From positions 71,936 to 135,935 of the forward strand of contig NMRB01000448.1 of assembly GCA_002633025.1 (NCBI GenBank): 64,000 nucleotides of DNA. The letters are read 5' to 3'. A program made the position numbers and the translations under genes. Of the stretch, positions 36,901 through 44,554 are shown piece by piece. Each line of letters opens with the position of its first letter. The first letter of the stretch is position 1. Below the pieces are notes generated by a model. The model did no database searches and was not told the DNA's origin. It saw only the letters and a list, made by a program, of their open reading frames with translations. Source of the stretch: Notospermus geniculatus. Taxonomy: Eukaryota; Nemertea; Pilidiophora; Heteronemertea; Lineidae.

Positions 36901-39036
36901 TTCAGCAATGGTCGAGTCTGACGCAATGTCTTCGACGTCACTGTCGTGGGGTTGTCTGCGTTACGACTTTCAGTTTCAGACCAAGGTTCTGGTTGGGATT
37001 TCGGCGGAAGTGCGCAGATCTTTGTCGTTTACGTCAATTTGAGAACGGTCTGTAGAAGGACAACTGCGTTCAGAGTCTTATGTGACCCACTCCAACCAAA
37101 GCTGGTGCTTGCGTAGAGGCACAATCGCTGAAATATATGCCTCTGGGTTTACAATAGTGTTCGACGTTGATGCTGAAAATTGCACACACTGACAACCAAT
37201 GATGGTCATTCAGTGCCTGCTTTTGCTGAAGAGGTCACAAATGAATGATGACTTTTATATTTTTCGATGTCTTCATTTAGACCCTCCTCGAAGAAAGCAG
37301 TTCGCACCGAGCGCATCACCACGAAACAGCTTACACCACCCGGCATTCCAACCCAACCCCCCGGCTCAAGCTGGCATCCCAAGTTTCCCGCGCCGCCTAT
37401 GGCGTTTAACAACAATGCTAAATTCGTGCCAATGCAGTTTAGAACGCAGCCTGCCAACCTCCCCAGCACTTTGAGAAGGGAACTCACGAGTATTGGGGTC
37501 TATGATAAAGGTATGTGGTTCAATCGATTCAATGACTTTGCTGTTTAGTCCCACAAAATGTGACCCGGCACAGCAAAATGAGTCGGAATGCGCACAGAAG
37601 AAGACCCAACATGTCCAAGGTGATACAACGGTTCGATGATTTCAGGATTGTCCACCCATTGTGAAATTTGACTTGGTCGATTTCTGTAGTTGCTGTCTGG
37701 TTCCACCTTCGGTCTTCTTCTGTGCGACTTCCGACTCATTTTGTTGTGCCGGGTCACAAATAGCACTGCACGGTGGCCTAGTGATTAGAACATTGGACTT
37801 ATAATCAAGAAGCTGCTGGTCCAGTTCCTAGCTGAGACGCCACTCTGAACTCTCAACTAACCTAAAAGGATAACGTGAATGCTGAATGGGGGCGTGCACT
37901 CCATTTCTGGAGTGATTGGGGTAATAATGTGAACCGCTTTTAGAGTACATGTATATAACAGTAGAATAGAAAGCACTCCGGGAACGAAAATGAGGAGCCT
38001 TAAGGCTTCCGTTACATAGAAGTATACGGTATACAAAAACGCCATTTAACAAAGGCTTCAAGTGGATTCACGACCGTGAAGCCATTGTTAACCGCGGTAT
38101 TCGTATACCGTATAGTTGTAAAGGAAGCCTTACAGCCTAATGGTTATCACGTCCGCTTACTAAGCAACAGGTCCCGGGTTCGAATCCCGGGCCATAAGGG
38201 ATAAATCATCCCTGGCTCTTCGGTCTGTCGCATGGGACAGTAAGCCGTGGTGTCTTGTATCTTGTGCCTTTACAAGAGCAAGTAAAAGACCCCTTCCAAG
38301 TGAGGAACATGAGTAGCTTGAGATTGCCTCTTCTGTACTTACCAGGGCCAATAATGCTATGGCTTCAGCCCTGACGGAAAAATCTGATACAAATACAAAT
38401 GAACCCTATAAAGGGCTCCAAATTACATTCCTAATTTCCTTCTAACTGATTGTTTCAGCGCCCGGCCTAAGAAAAATCGACGCAGTAACAAGAAGCAATA
38501 CTCAGGCCGACTTCCTCAAATCCAACTTCGAAAATGAGCCGAGATATGCAGTGGGAAGTCAGAAAATAACATCAGGAAAACCGTATGTCAATTTATGTTG
38601 ATCCACCTCTTAAATCAGTGGAATGGATCATTTCCAGCCTGCTGTCATTTAAACCCCGTTCACACTGTGCAACACTGATTGGGTACGACTACCAGGTCAT
38701 GTCGTGAATCTGTCCCAACACCGCAACATGATTGGTGACAGGCAACTAATCATTCCCAATCATCTCTGACAGAAACTTGCGACTGCTTGCACCTACATGT
38801 ACCTACGACAGCGAAAAATTATATTTTGAAATTGCTGAAACAATAGATCGCGCCCTTGTTTTTATCTGTATAATTTACCTTTATTTTGCTTCAGATTGTC
38901 CGGTGCTTCAGCCAGGAAGCATCCCGATTTCTACGCGTCAAAAACTCAGGGGAACCTGTACGCAGAGCGCCAGTTTCCTGCACACACAGCTGCTAATACA
39001 CATTCACAGACGGCAAATTTGCAGAGTGCTAGATAG
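13085..39036 (+). CDS. ARM/HEAT-like plus three fibronectin type III domain protein (gene span)
   Basis: ATG at 13085 (MSSEKQKLNWIGNDYF). Twelve phase-compatible exons are present once: 13085-13296, 14534-14726, 16498-16628, 17080-17180, 17359-17453, 18492-18688, 18829-18907, 19080-19269, 19984-20133, 20452-20648, 20900-21233 and 21850-22007 (679 codons). The last joins in phase 0 to a 3' exon set that exists twice (23404-31101 and 32514-39036). The route through the second set gives about 1,206 residues. Residues ~1-365 are leucine-rich helical repeats of ARM/HEAT type; ~366-625 are three FN3 domains; the rest is Ser/Pro/Lys/Arg-rich and probably disordered. There is no signal peptide or membrane segment, so it is likely intracellular. 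I do not recognise the family by name and assign no function. Confidence 0.8.
15505..15510. other. Assembly gap (six N) beside a poly-G run
   Basis: N at 15505-15510, followed closely by a G homopolymer. It lies in intron 2. Bases 14900-15765 otherwise hold no recognised feature. Confidence 0.8.
15766..16228. mobile_element. Foldback element with ~150-base arms in intron 2
   Basis: ctaaattgagacaacaagcg at the left pairs with cgcttgttgtctcaatttag at the right. Further pairing continues inward (gagtttgaatgcctttgg, ggccaacgaagat). It is non-coding. Confidence 0.8.
16252..16450. mobile_element. MITE of the TGACCCGTCACAGCAAA family
   Basis: tgacccgtcacagcaaagcc pairs with the tttgctgtgacgggtca end, and both arms carry caggcgcatg / catgcgcct. 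Related copies lie at 29398-29612, 37558-37762, 51392-51787 and 56985-57178. Confidence 0.8.
16620..16865. repeat. ~41-bp tandem repeat that copies the exon 3 splice donor
   Basis: The unit agcacggtaagttacgtgac, then attgtcatacggatgtat, repeats about six times starting at the exon 3 boundary (exon ends 16628). Several units keep an exact ACG|GTAAGT-like donor. All but the first lie in the intron. Confidence 0.85.
17212..17345. mobile_element. MITE fragment related to 21310-21575
   Basis: ctagttctcagtacgttctt and cagtctttttaccaacttca recur at 21345-21455, where the element is more complete and bounded by cagaacgttttgagaactag. Confidence 0.6.
17634..17763. mobile_element. MITE in intron 5
   Basis: ggttgagatcagcgccttat pairs with ataagttgctgatctcaacc. 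The internal loop is short and non-coding. Confidence 0.7.
17787..18320. mobile_element. ~530-bp element with TAGACATGGCCC ends and TA flanks
   Basis: tagacatggccc pairs with gggccatgtcta, with TA on each side. The interior has short open frames on both strands but no recognised transposase. Confidence 0.65.
19080..21233 (+). CDS. Fibronectin type III exons 8-11 of the ARM/FN3 gene
   Basis: FN3-1 runs from PPTVEVKGPHVIEASW to ESPLSDTVTATTEE (exons 8-9). FN3-2 runs from VPGPPTHLRIAGATTTQLKV, with VVWEPPDTPNG and LQPSSSYEIQV, to SIICGTTSE (exons 10-11). FN3-3 covers APDKPTVTVLGRNEVHVAW, WAPPENPIG and RRLNPDTEYAFVVIAL (exon 11). All carry the core Trp, the L-P-x-T-x-Y motif and domain-boundary prolines. 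Intron phases 1-1-0-1 join in frame. Confidence 0.9.
19386..19920 (+). mobile_element. tRNA-derived SINE split by a nested TA-flanked MITE
   Basis: The SINE head (gatagccttgtggttatcat, B box ggttcgaatcc) lies at 19386-19466 and its body and tail (aatcatccctggttctta to aaatacaaatacc) at 19720-19918. The DNA between, about 19467-19719, belongs to the ttctcaaatt / ggaagtgcgcagatcttt MITE family and sits at a TA in the SINE. Intact SINE copies lie at 29970, 38127 and 50581. Confidence 0.8.
20230..20332. mobile_element. 103-bp hairpin MITE in intron 9
   Basis: cccatgttcccgaagccgtc pairs with gacggcttcgggaacatggg. The pairing continues inward through gttaggttaacgatgtcgtt. Confidence 0.85.
21310..21575. 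mobile_element. MITE in intron 11
   Basis: The ends cacacggagctagttctcag and gagaactagctcagtgtga are inverted. A second cacgttctag / cgttctt core is present. A shorter relative lies at 17212-17345. Next to it, 21643-21780 repeats the attctccaacactggggc hairpin family of 9079-9126. Confidence 0.7.
21850..22007 (+). CDS. Exon 12 of the ARM/FN3 gene (basic linker)
   Basis: Bounded by ctgcag and aaag|gtaagg. It encodes DDGNRQPLYPQPKKDG and a Lys/Arg/Ser-rich stretch (RQKSAKRRKSSITSLQ) with phosphorylation- or NLS-like character. It ends in phase 0, matching the first exon of either 3' unit. Confidence 0.8.
22340..22425 (+). mobile_element. tRNA-like SINE head fragment
   Basis: It contains a B-box-like gggttcgattccc. 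No tRNA cloverleaf fold is evident and no full gene is claimed. Bases 22060-22180 are acaatacaat-rich simple sequence. Confidence 0.4.
22898..23135. repeat. ~22-bp minisatellite (ttcctttcacacatccctca)
   Basis: About eleven degenerate direct copies in intron 12, followed by scattered gactggaatgca words to 23360. The repeats are contiguous without spacers, so this is not a CRISPR-like array. Confidence 0.85.
23404..31101 (+). CDS. 3' exon set of the ARM/FN3 gene, unit 1 (one exon interrupted)
   Basis: Exons: 23404-23526, 23943-24167 continued at 25082-25482, 26031-26174, 27405-27596, 29124-29353, 30302-30425 and 30960-31101 (TAG). Phases are 0-0-2-2-2-1-2 and all join. The tail is Ser/Pro/Thr-rich with acidic SDDDDSSS and conserved-looking patches (GFKVGHSAHHKKYLDPVTA, RYAVGSQKITSGKP, HPDFYASKTQGNLYAERQF). 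The second exon is interrupted exactly between two codons (AAA|TTT) by a 914-bp foldback. Unless that is spliced out, this unit yields a truncated tail. Confidence 0.8.
24168..25081. mobile_element. 914-bp foldback element inserted in a coding exon
   Basis: The left end ggggctgggcagaaatgaag pairs with cttcatttctgcccagcccc, and inverted pairing extends over most of the element (about 450 bases per arm). The second copy of the exon (near 33577) reads ggaaatttacg without it. The flanks abut exactly with no target duplication. No protein-coding domain is recognised inside. Confidence 0.92.
25709..25915. mobile_element. MITE present only in unit 1 (GACGTCA family)
   Basis: Ends gaggaactttggagccgtca and acggcagaaaagttcccc are inverted. 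The inner parts contain paired cgtcacgaaatttgacgtca / tgacgccaaattttgcgacg. Unit 2 reads straight across at 34215. Relatives lie at 53122-53308 and 61844-62038, and a degenerate one at about 28010-28160. Confidence 0.8.
26031..26174 (+). CDS. Short exon of the 3' set (unit 1)
   Basis: Acceptor ccaactctag and donor cg|gtgatg give 48 codons: ENSRNSSPPGVMSIKITV, then a Lys/Arg-rich part (SRKRTCVTISDRRHAQSPRN). Its phase matches both neighbours. The counterpart at 34329-34469 is 3 bases shorter, in frame, which supports coding. Confidence 0.75.
26568..26690. mobile_element. MITE shared by both units (GTCGTCTCCGAATTT ends)
   Basis: gtctccgaatttcgcaaatt pairs with aatttgcaaaattcggagac. The homologous copy is at 34905-35013 in unit 2. 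A smaller relative lies at 25575-25630 / 34085-34125. Confidence 0.7.
27638..27975. mobile_element. MITE at the shared TTAA site, unit 1
   Basis: gcacacatcaccacttttgt pairs with acaaaagtggtgacgtgtgg, and inner tacaggcaattttcgtgg is also inverted. It is flanked by TTAA at the left and TTAG at the right. Unit 2 carries an unrelated element at the same position. Confidence 0.8.
28322..28440. mobile_element. Hairpin MITE present only in unit 1
   Basis: tggtcatatgaataaagact pairs with agtctttattcatatgagcc. Unit 2 (near 36715) has only gcacaggcatta at this place. Confidence 0.8.
28490..28585. mobile_element. Hairpin MITE present only in unit 1 (tcacatagagctaca ends)
   Basis: aggctgcattcacatagagc pairs with gctctatgtgattgcagcct. 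In unit 2 the flanks join (agctacattttggctgtag) without it. Confidence 0.75.
28750..28989. mobile_element. TA-flanked MITE, unit 1 position
   Basis: The ends are gatgattctcaaattcacag and the tcaatttgagaatggcc type, with TA outside. In unit 2 this site (tttacaatagtgttcgac, near 37150) is empty, and another copy of the family sits about 100 bases upstream. Confidence 0.85.
29398..29612. mobile_element. MITE of the tgtgacccgtcacagcaaa family (unit 1)
   Basis: tgtgacccagcacagcaaaa pairs with ttttgttgtgccgggtcaca. It is also present at 37558-37762. It follows the donor of the 29124-29353 exon. Confidence 0.75.
29970..30242 (+). mobile_element. tRNA-derived SINE (unit 1)
   Basis: A box tagcc/cctaatggttatc and B box ggttcgaatccc, then a body ending in a gataCAAATACAAAT tail. 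It is about 270 bases and intact. It lies in the intron before the 30302-30425 exon. The same insertion is in unit 2 at 38127-38400. A second tRNA-like head lies at 29615-29665. Confidence 0.85.
30457..30679. mobile_element. TTAA-flanked MITE present only in unit 1
   Basis: agcccgtgtcacactgtccc pairs with gggacagtgtgacaggggc, with TTAA at 30453-30456 and 30680-30683. Unit 2 has a single TTAA at 38610-38613 and no insertion. TTAA specificity fits piggyBac- or Kolobok-type elements. Confidence 0.9.
31102..31585. repeat. ~42-bp minisatellite starting at the stop codon (unit 1)
   Basis: About ten copies of a unit like gaattcgattcatttggacc, then agttgtctaggacatagctgt, presumably in the 3' UTR. 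It is shared with unit 2 (39037-39505), where one or two units differ. Confidence 0.85.
31780..31855 (-). mobile_element. tRNA-like SINE head, minus strand
   Basis: Reverse strand reads tggtagcctagtagttatca, then gggttcgagtcctgg. In unit 2 the corresponding place is interrupted by a TTAA MITE at 39744. Bases 31860-32260 hold nothing recognised. Confidence 0.6.
32514..39036 (+). CDS. 3' exon set of the ARM/FN3 gene, unit 2 (intact)
   Basis: Exons: 32514-32639, 33354-33982, 34329-34469, 35887-36078, 37281-37510, 38459-38582 and 38895-39036 (TAG). All phases join, and the large exon 33354-33982 is open throughout (210 codons) because the foldback of unit 1 is absent. Exon 1 is one Ser codon longer than in unit 1, exon 2 one codon longer and exon 3 one codon shorter. 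This set gives the full-length tail of the protein. Confidence 0.82.
32797..33039. mobile_element. MITE present only in unit 2, in the intron after the first 3' exon
   Basis: agcctagtttatacttcgac pairs with gtcgaagtataaactaggc. It is flanked by GTAA and TTAA; unit 1 has a single gtgtaactctag at 23656. Interior gcgtccgacgcc words are also inverted. Confidence 0.88.
35365..35605. mobile_element. TA-type MITE present only in unit 2
   Basis: gaccattctcgaattcgcag pairs with the caatttgagaacggtc end. Same family as 28750, 36811 and 61283. Unit 1 lacks it at the corresponding place. Confidence 0.8.
36120..36579. mobile_element. MITE at the shared TTAA site, unit 2
   Basis: gccccttttacaacggacct pairs with the aggcccagtgtgaaagggg end, and catagagttg / caactctatg continues inward. 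TTAA at 36116-36119 and TTAG at 36580-36583 match the flanks of the unrelated unit 1 element at 27638. Confidence 0.8.
36811..37050. mobile_element. TA-type MITE, unit 2 position
   Basis: gacgattctcaaattcacag pairs with the caatttgagaacggtc end. In unit 1 the equivalent gagtatagaagg at about 28636 is uninterrupted. Confidence 0.85.
37558..37762. mobile_element. MITE of the tgtgacccgtcacagcaaa family (unit 2)
   Basis: Homologous to 29398-29612, after the exon ending at 37510. Confidence 0.75.
38127..38400 (+). mobile_element. tRNA-derived SINE (unit 2)
   Basis: Nearly identical to 29970-30242 at the same intron position, so it was inserted before the units separated. Confidence 0.85.
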
Positions 39037-39505
39037 GGGTCATTTAGACAAGTTGTCTAGGACATAGATGTCTACGGCATAGCTGTGAATTCGATTCATT
39101 TGGACCACTTGTCTAGGACATAATGTGAACTCGATTCACTTGGACCAGTTTTTGAGGGTGCAGCTGTGAATTTGATTCATTTGGACCAGATGTCTAGGAC
39201 AAAGCTGTGAATTTGCTTCATTTGGACCAGTTTTCTAGGACGTAGTGTGAACTCAATTCACGTGGACCAGTTATCCAGAACACAGCTGTGAATTTGATTC
39301 ATTTGGACCAGTTGTCTAAGCCATAGCTATAAATTCGATTCATTTGGACCAGTTGTCCAGGACGCAGCTGTGAATTTGATTCATTTGGACGCAGCTGTGC
39401 ATTCACAAATGGTGAATATGCACAGTCCTAGACGGGATTCATTCAGACCAGTTGTCTAGGACACAGCTGTTATACATTCAAAGACAGTGAAGTGCTGGAC
39501 AAGAT
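39037..39505. repeat. ~42-bp minisatellite after the stop codon (unit 2)
   Basis: Same units as 31102-31585, starting directly after TAG 39034-39036. Confidence 0.85.
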
Positions 39506-39743
39506 TCATTTAGAGTGGGGAGTCCATTCTTTCTAAATTGCATCGCCAAATAATTTTTCTACCTTTGTGGATAAAAGTATGAAAAGGGAGATACATAGTA
39601 GATAGGTCTGACTGATAATCTTGTGGACAGATGAGTAGTTACTTGTAGGCGTAATTTCTTCAATTCCTTATTCATTAGTGCTAGATCAGGTAGAAAATGT
39701 GTGGTCGGATCCAGGACTCGAACCCAGGATCTGCGGCTTGTAA

Positions 39744-39967
39744 TGCCCGTGTCACACTGTCCCGAAATTAGACACCCGATGGCCGCACGAATATGGAATT
39801 TTGAATTTTGCGTGAAGATGGCCCCGAAGTCAACTTCCAGAATCTTGCAAATTTTCGATCCCAACCGGGGTCTTCTTCAGGCTGGCACTTATCAGTAAGA
39901 TTTCCAAAAGTTTCCATTAATTCGTATGGCCATCGGGTGTCAACTTCGGGACAGTGTGACACGGGCA
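39744..39967. mobile_element. TTAA-type MITE present only in unit 2
   Basis: tgcccgtgtcacactgtccc pairs with gggacagtgtgacacgggca. It is the same family as 30457-30679 but at a different site. Unit 1 has the empty site cttgttaagc at 31809-31818. Confidence 0.88.
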
Positions 39968-40689
39968 TTAAGCAATCGTGATAACCACTAGGCCATCAAG
40001 GCTCCTGTTGGAGAGGAGTGCTTCAAAAGACTACCGGTACATTTGGAGTCTAGTTAGTTCCTCTAGGCCACTCTACTAAAAGGCTGCGTTCGGAGTTCAT
40101 ACAGGTTACTCTTCAATTATCTGAGCTTAAACTGTGATATTTTCTACTTTCTTTTAAACCTCTTTTCAACCGTTTCTTCTCTATCTATTTATTACTCCTA
40201 TAATTTACAATTTCTACACAAATTTCTTCATATATGTTTTGAGAGGTAACATGTTCGTTATGTTATGTGTGTAGGCATGTGTAATGTATTGCTTGTGATG
40301 TGAAAAACCCATGTACATGTATCTACTTACCGGTATACATGTATGTGTCAGTAAAAGTGTAAACAGTGTGCAAAGGCAGATTAACTGGATTTTTTGCAGC
40401 CGGGGGGGGGGGTCTGAGGACTGTGGCTAGGCTACTGGCTGGTGCCATAGGAAACCATGTCAAGGGAGGTCCTCCCCCCGAGAAAATTTTAAAATTCAAA
40501 CGATTTCTGGCCAATCCTGATGAAAAATTGTGGTTGCTGAGAGCAGGGGGAATCTCCAGACCCCTCGATATGTGCCTACTGCAGTGCATGCGTATTAGTA
40601 CATAGGATGTATTGGTGAATCTATGGGATTTGGGTGGAGTATTTTTCACAAACTTAAGAGTAGTTTCGATGTGGAACAGAGACAGTTAA

Positions 40690-40868
40690 AGCCTGTTTCC
40701 ACTAGACCGGTTTCCGCTGCGATTTGCGGCGCCGGAGCGGTTTTTACAGGCATTGGGATAATTAACACGCCATGTATTGTTAAACCATCGAAGGATTATC
40801 CAAAACCCTGTGAAAACCGCTCCGGCGCCGCAAACCGCAGCGGAAATCGGTCTAGTGGAAACAGGGCT
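40690..40868. mobile_element. TTAA-flanked MITE
   Basis: agcctgtttccactagaccg pairs with cggtctagtggaaacagggc, with TTAA at 40686-40689 and 40869-40872. A degenerate relative lies at about 49170-49355 in a GAPVD1 intron. Bases 40410-40685 hold nothing recognised. Confidence 0.88.
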
Positions 40869-41047
40869 TTAAACTGGACTGTTGGTTGTACTTTTTCATT
40901 CCGTCCATTCTTCCTTTCTTTTGTATAAAAGAAAATTTAAATTTATTTTGTTAATTTACAGTACTATTATTGTACAGAATAAAGGCACGTTTTAATGATT
41001 ATTTTATTAAAAAGGAATTGTTCTAAGTTTCTTCTAAGTGGACTTAG

Positions 41048-41397
41048 TAGCCGTGGTTACACTACATAAAATCCCCGGGTTTTTTGCGGTCACACCTATG
41101 AATTGCCAGGCTTCAAGAAATCTGTGTCTGAAAAACACGGGTTGTTTTTCAAAATCCCCTGCTTTCATTAGTTCTTAGCACGGCTACAGATGGCGCAGCC
41201 ATAGTGACCTCGTTTTCACACCTCCAACAATGTGTGCCAATACAGAAATGACCGAAGAGTCGGTGCATGCAGCGCACCTGTCGCCGGGCTACGTAACTAC
41301 AATGTAGTAGTGTGACCTCTCGCCGGGATTTTCGTACACACGGGTTTGACACGGGTCTGGAAAAACACGGGTATTTTTAACAGGTGTAACCGTAGCT
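41048..41397. mobile_element. Probable MITE with imperfect ends
   Basis: tagccgtggttacactac at the left and gtgtaaccgtagcta at the right are inverted, with internal acacgggt words in both arms. It is non-coding. Bases 41398-41870 hold only a short frame with no recognised domain. Confidence 0.5.
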
Positions 41398-41873
41398 ATA
41401 GTTGCTGAATGAAACAAAAACAAGTCAAGTCTGTTGTTATATTTTGTTTATTTGGCACTCATAATTACTCCTTTCAATCAGATTTTAATGCACGTGACTT
41501 TATACAAGACTTAGCAAGCACAGTATCAGCAGACTCAAATGCAGTAAAGCTCATGGTAAAAGCTCTTGATCAAATTTACGGTGTCCCACTCAGCAATATG
41601 TAGTTCATCATTCATGACTATACAGTGCGTCCCAGAAAGGACACAATTAAAATGGAATAAAACGGTCAGTGCCTGGCTTTGGGAACTACCGACTACCGAC
41701 TGTCTTCTTCCATTTTAGTTGTGCAAAAATCTCGCACCACATTTGGCGGGTGTGTCTTTCATACGTTCCTAGCCACAGACGTAGGCCACACTTTGACCAA
41801 GTCCACACTAATGTCTGGCGACACCTACCTTTCACCCGATGGAATGCGGAAGTCAGGAAATGCCGAAATGAGA

Positions 41874-42560
41874 CGCGAATTTGCGATTTTCAATTACATG
41901 TATGTCATTCGACCTGCGTAACCTAAATGGAACAGAGTATATCTGATCACGCTGTCGATCGGTTATTCAGGAGTTACGTGTGATTAAAATCCGTGGAAAA
42001 TCCAAGTAATATATTGCCCAACTTCTGCATTCCATTGGGACGAAGTCAGATGTGGCAGGACATTAACACATTCACGCAACAACAAATTTTTATTACAAAT
42101 TCTCAGTGAATCTTTCGACTTGGAAGCAGGCCCCATGAAGTGTAGGCCCCACCCCCTTCCATTCCCGGGCGAGGGGAACTCAGATTAGGCCTTAGCCAAG
42201 TATTTTTGGAAGGGTAAAAATCTTCTAACAAACAGGACCAAGGAAAATTTCCAAGTCTTCAAGATTTCACATAAAAAATGCAGCAAAAGCAAAAACGATC
42301 CCCAAATATAAGAACCCTGCTGATCCACCTACCTTCCAAATGTTACAACTTTCAAATCAATCTTTACATACTCTGGGGTAGCGAGCATAAAGGGGTCGTA
42401 ACCCTACGTCTGGCCTAAGCCAGGCGTAGTGCTGGTCGCGGATAGGGCATCGACCAGCACTACGCCTTTATGCTCGCTACTCCTGGTGTCTTCGATGTAA
42501 AACCGCTTCCAAATACTCCAGCCAGCAATGATTGACAGAGCAGAGGGCTATTCAACAGAA
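41874..42560. repeat. Direct repeat, copy 1 (matches 43246-43855)
   Basis: acgcgaatttgcgattttca through gaagtggccaataaat recurs nearly unchanged from 43247. The only large difference is the hairpin insertion at 42377-42481 in this copy. Bases 42590-43244 between the copies hold three tcccacccgt(g/t)ac words and no gene. Confidence 0.88.
42377..42481. mobile_element. Hairpin MITE (gtagcgagcataaagg ends)
   Basis: gtagcgagcataaagg pairs with cctttatgctcgctac, and ggcgtagtgctggtcg pairs with cgaccagcactacgcc. It is absent from the second direct-repeat copy near 43738. Confidence 0.85.
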
Positions 42561-43244
42561 GTGGCCAATAAATGAGCTGCACCCTGTCTGCAAGGCCTAG
42601 GACCACCCACTATTTGGGCCAATCTCGTAAAATCTGTACGACGGCATGTTCCACGCTAGAAATGGGTTATGTAATCCTTGGAGATTTAAATGTCTCTGCA
42701 GCCTACACAAGTGGACCAAGACCTTATTGGGAAACCACATTTCACTGCGCTGCATTAATCTGTCTGGCTTATAGAATGAAAAAACATGCTCAAAATGTCC
42801 CACCCGTGACATTTCCAACCCATGTTTACCTAGAAAAGTGTTCAAAAAGAACAAGAAAGCAGGGTTTGATTGTAACTTCTTGCCACTTTTTAGATACACT
42901 GGTGTCCTTTCTTGCACAATATGAAAAAGAAGTTTGGATATTTGTCTGTTTCTGACTGCTATTCAAATAAAGGTCAATGTTCCAAAAATTTGTCCAAAAT
43001 CTGTCCCACCCGTTACGCTCAATTTTTCTCCATGAAAGAGGAGAGACTCCTGCCCAACCATAATATCATTGGAGTCATTGAGGACTCTACTAAGTATTTC
43101 AATGCAAGTTAGTGGGCTAAAGCAAGCAGGTGAGCTGGGGAGGCGCCAAATGTGACTGAAATCTGTGAAGGTAAAATGCATTGTCCCACCCGTGACAGTC
43201 AATTTTCTCCTAAGATAGGTATTAGATGGAGGAAATTCATACTG

Positions 43245-43855
43245 NACACGAATTTGCGATTTTCAATTACATGTATGTCATTCGACCTGCGTAACCTAAA
43301 TGGAACAGAGTATAGTCTGATCACGCTGTCGATCGGTTATTCAAGAGTTACGTGTGATTAAAATCCGTGGAAAATCCAAGTCATATATTGCCTAACTTCT
43401 GCATTCCATTGGGACGAAGTCAGATGTGGCAGGACATTAACACATTCACGCAACAACAAATTTTTATTACAAATTCTCAGTGAATCTTTCGACTTGGAAG
43501 CAGGCCCCATGAAGTGTAGGCCCCACCCCCTTCCATTCCCGGGCGAGGGGAACTCAGATTAGGCCTTAGCCAAGTATTTTTGGAAGGGTAAAAATCTTCT
43601 AACAAACAGGACCAAGGAAAATTTCCAAGTCTTCAAGATTTCACATAAAAAATGCAGCAAAAGCAAAAACGATCCCCAAATATAAGAACCCTGCTGATCC
43701 ACCTACCTTGCAAAAGTTGCAACTTTCAAATCAATTACTCTAGTGTCTTCGATGTAAAACCGCTTCCAAATGCTCCAGCCAGCAATGATTCACAGAGGGC
43801 TATTGAACAGAAGTGGCCAATAAATCAGCTGCACCATGTCTGCAAGGCCTAGGAC
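43245..43855. repeat. Direct repeat, copy 2, starting at an N
   Basis: The N at 43245 is immediately followed by the start of the duplicated segment, which suggests that two allelic or overlapping contigs were joined. Bases 43860-44550 hold no recognised feature. Confidence 0.8.
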
Positions 43856-44554
43856 AACCCACTATTTATGATCTTTTTGAGGGTATTGTGTCCTGGGCAA
43901 TGATCACCAAGTCGTGACAACCAGTTCGTCATGTAATATTCTCTGGGTTGAGGACTAATGATGTAATGTCTACCATTAATTTTAACACCAGTCAGGGTCC
44001 ACTTTACTTACTGATGTACATTACTACGTACACAGAGACATTTTCTTCTGCACCCCCATTGTGTGTGGTAATTGTACGCCTATAGCCAGTGGTGACGTAA
44101 GATGTGCAATCAAGGTCACAACTGTGGTCAGTTTCTTCAAATTTCTTCCACCAAAAACCCCATTTTCCTATTGTCCCTCCTACATACTGCCCAACCACAT
44201 CAACCCACACCGGTCTTGAATGAGCAAGCAGCACTTAATGACTTGGCCCAGTAGAATATCCAACCAATCCGAGAGTATTCCATGTTCCCTTCTCAGTACA
44301 TATTACTGTATTGAAGACGCTCTTGAACCAACTTAAAGTGAATTGATAGCGGATTTTGTTTACATTTGGCTGGTGTTTGTAAACACAAAATTCAGCCAAT
44401 CAAAATGCACGAAAATTTCTTTGTTGACATTCTGGAGAAGTTTGTTTACATTTTTTGCTGAAAACTCGTCCCCTTTCAAATTCTATTTCTAAATCAAATT
44501 TTTTCGCTTTCGATTCGCTTTAAAGCCTCAATGTATTGAATTTTACGATATTTT

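Larger units (their letters stand above)
32369..40405. repeat. Tandem segmental duplication, unit 2 (~8.0 kb)
   Basis: Begins at ttctaattgcctgtgaactg and ends at a poly-G tract near 40403-40412, as unit 1 does. Exons differ from unit 1 by rare substitutions and in-frame indels; introns differ by several transposon insertions. Confidence 0.92.

Noticed and set aside
41409-41603. 64-codon frame ending YGVPLSNM after a weak acceptor
   Set aside because: No domain, no partner exon and it lies among repeats; kept as unsupported.
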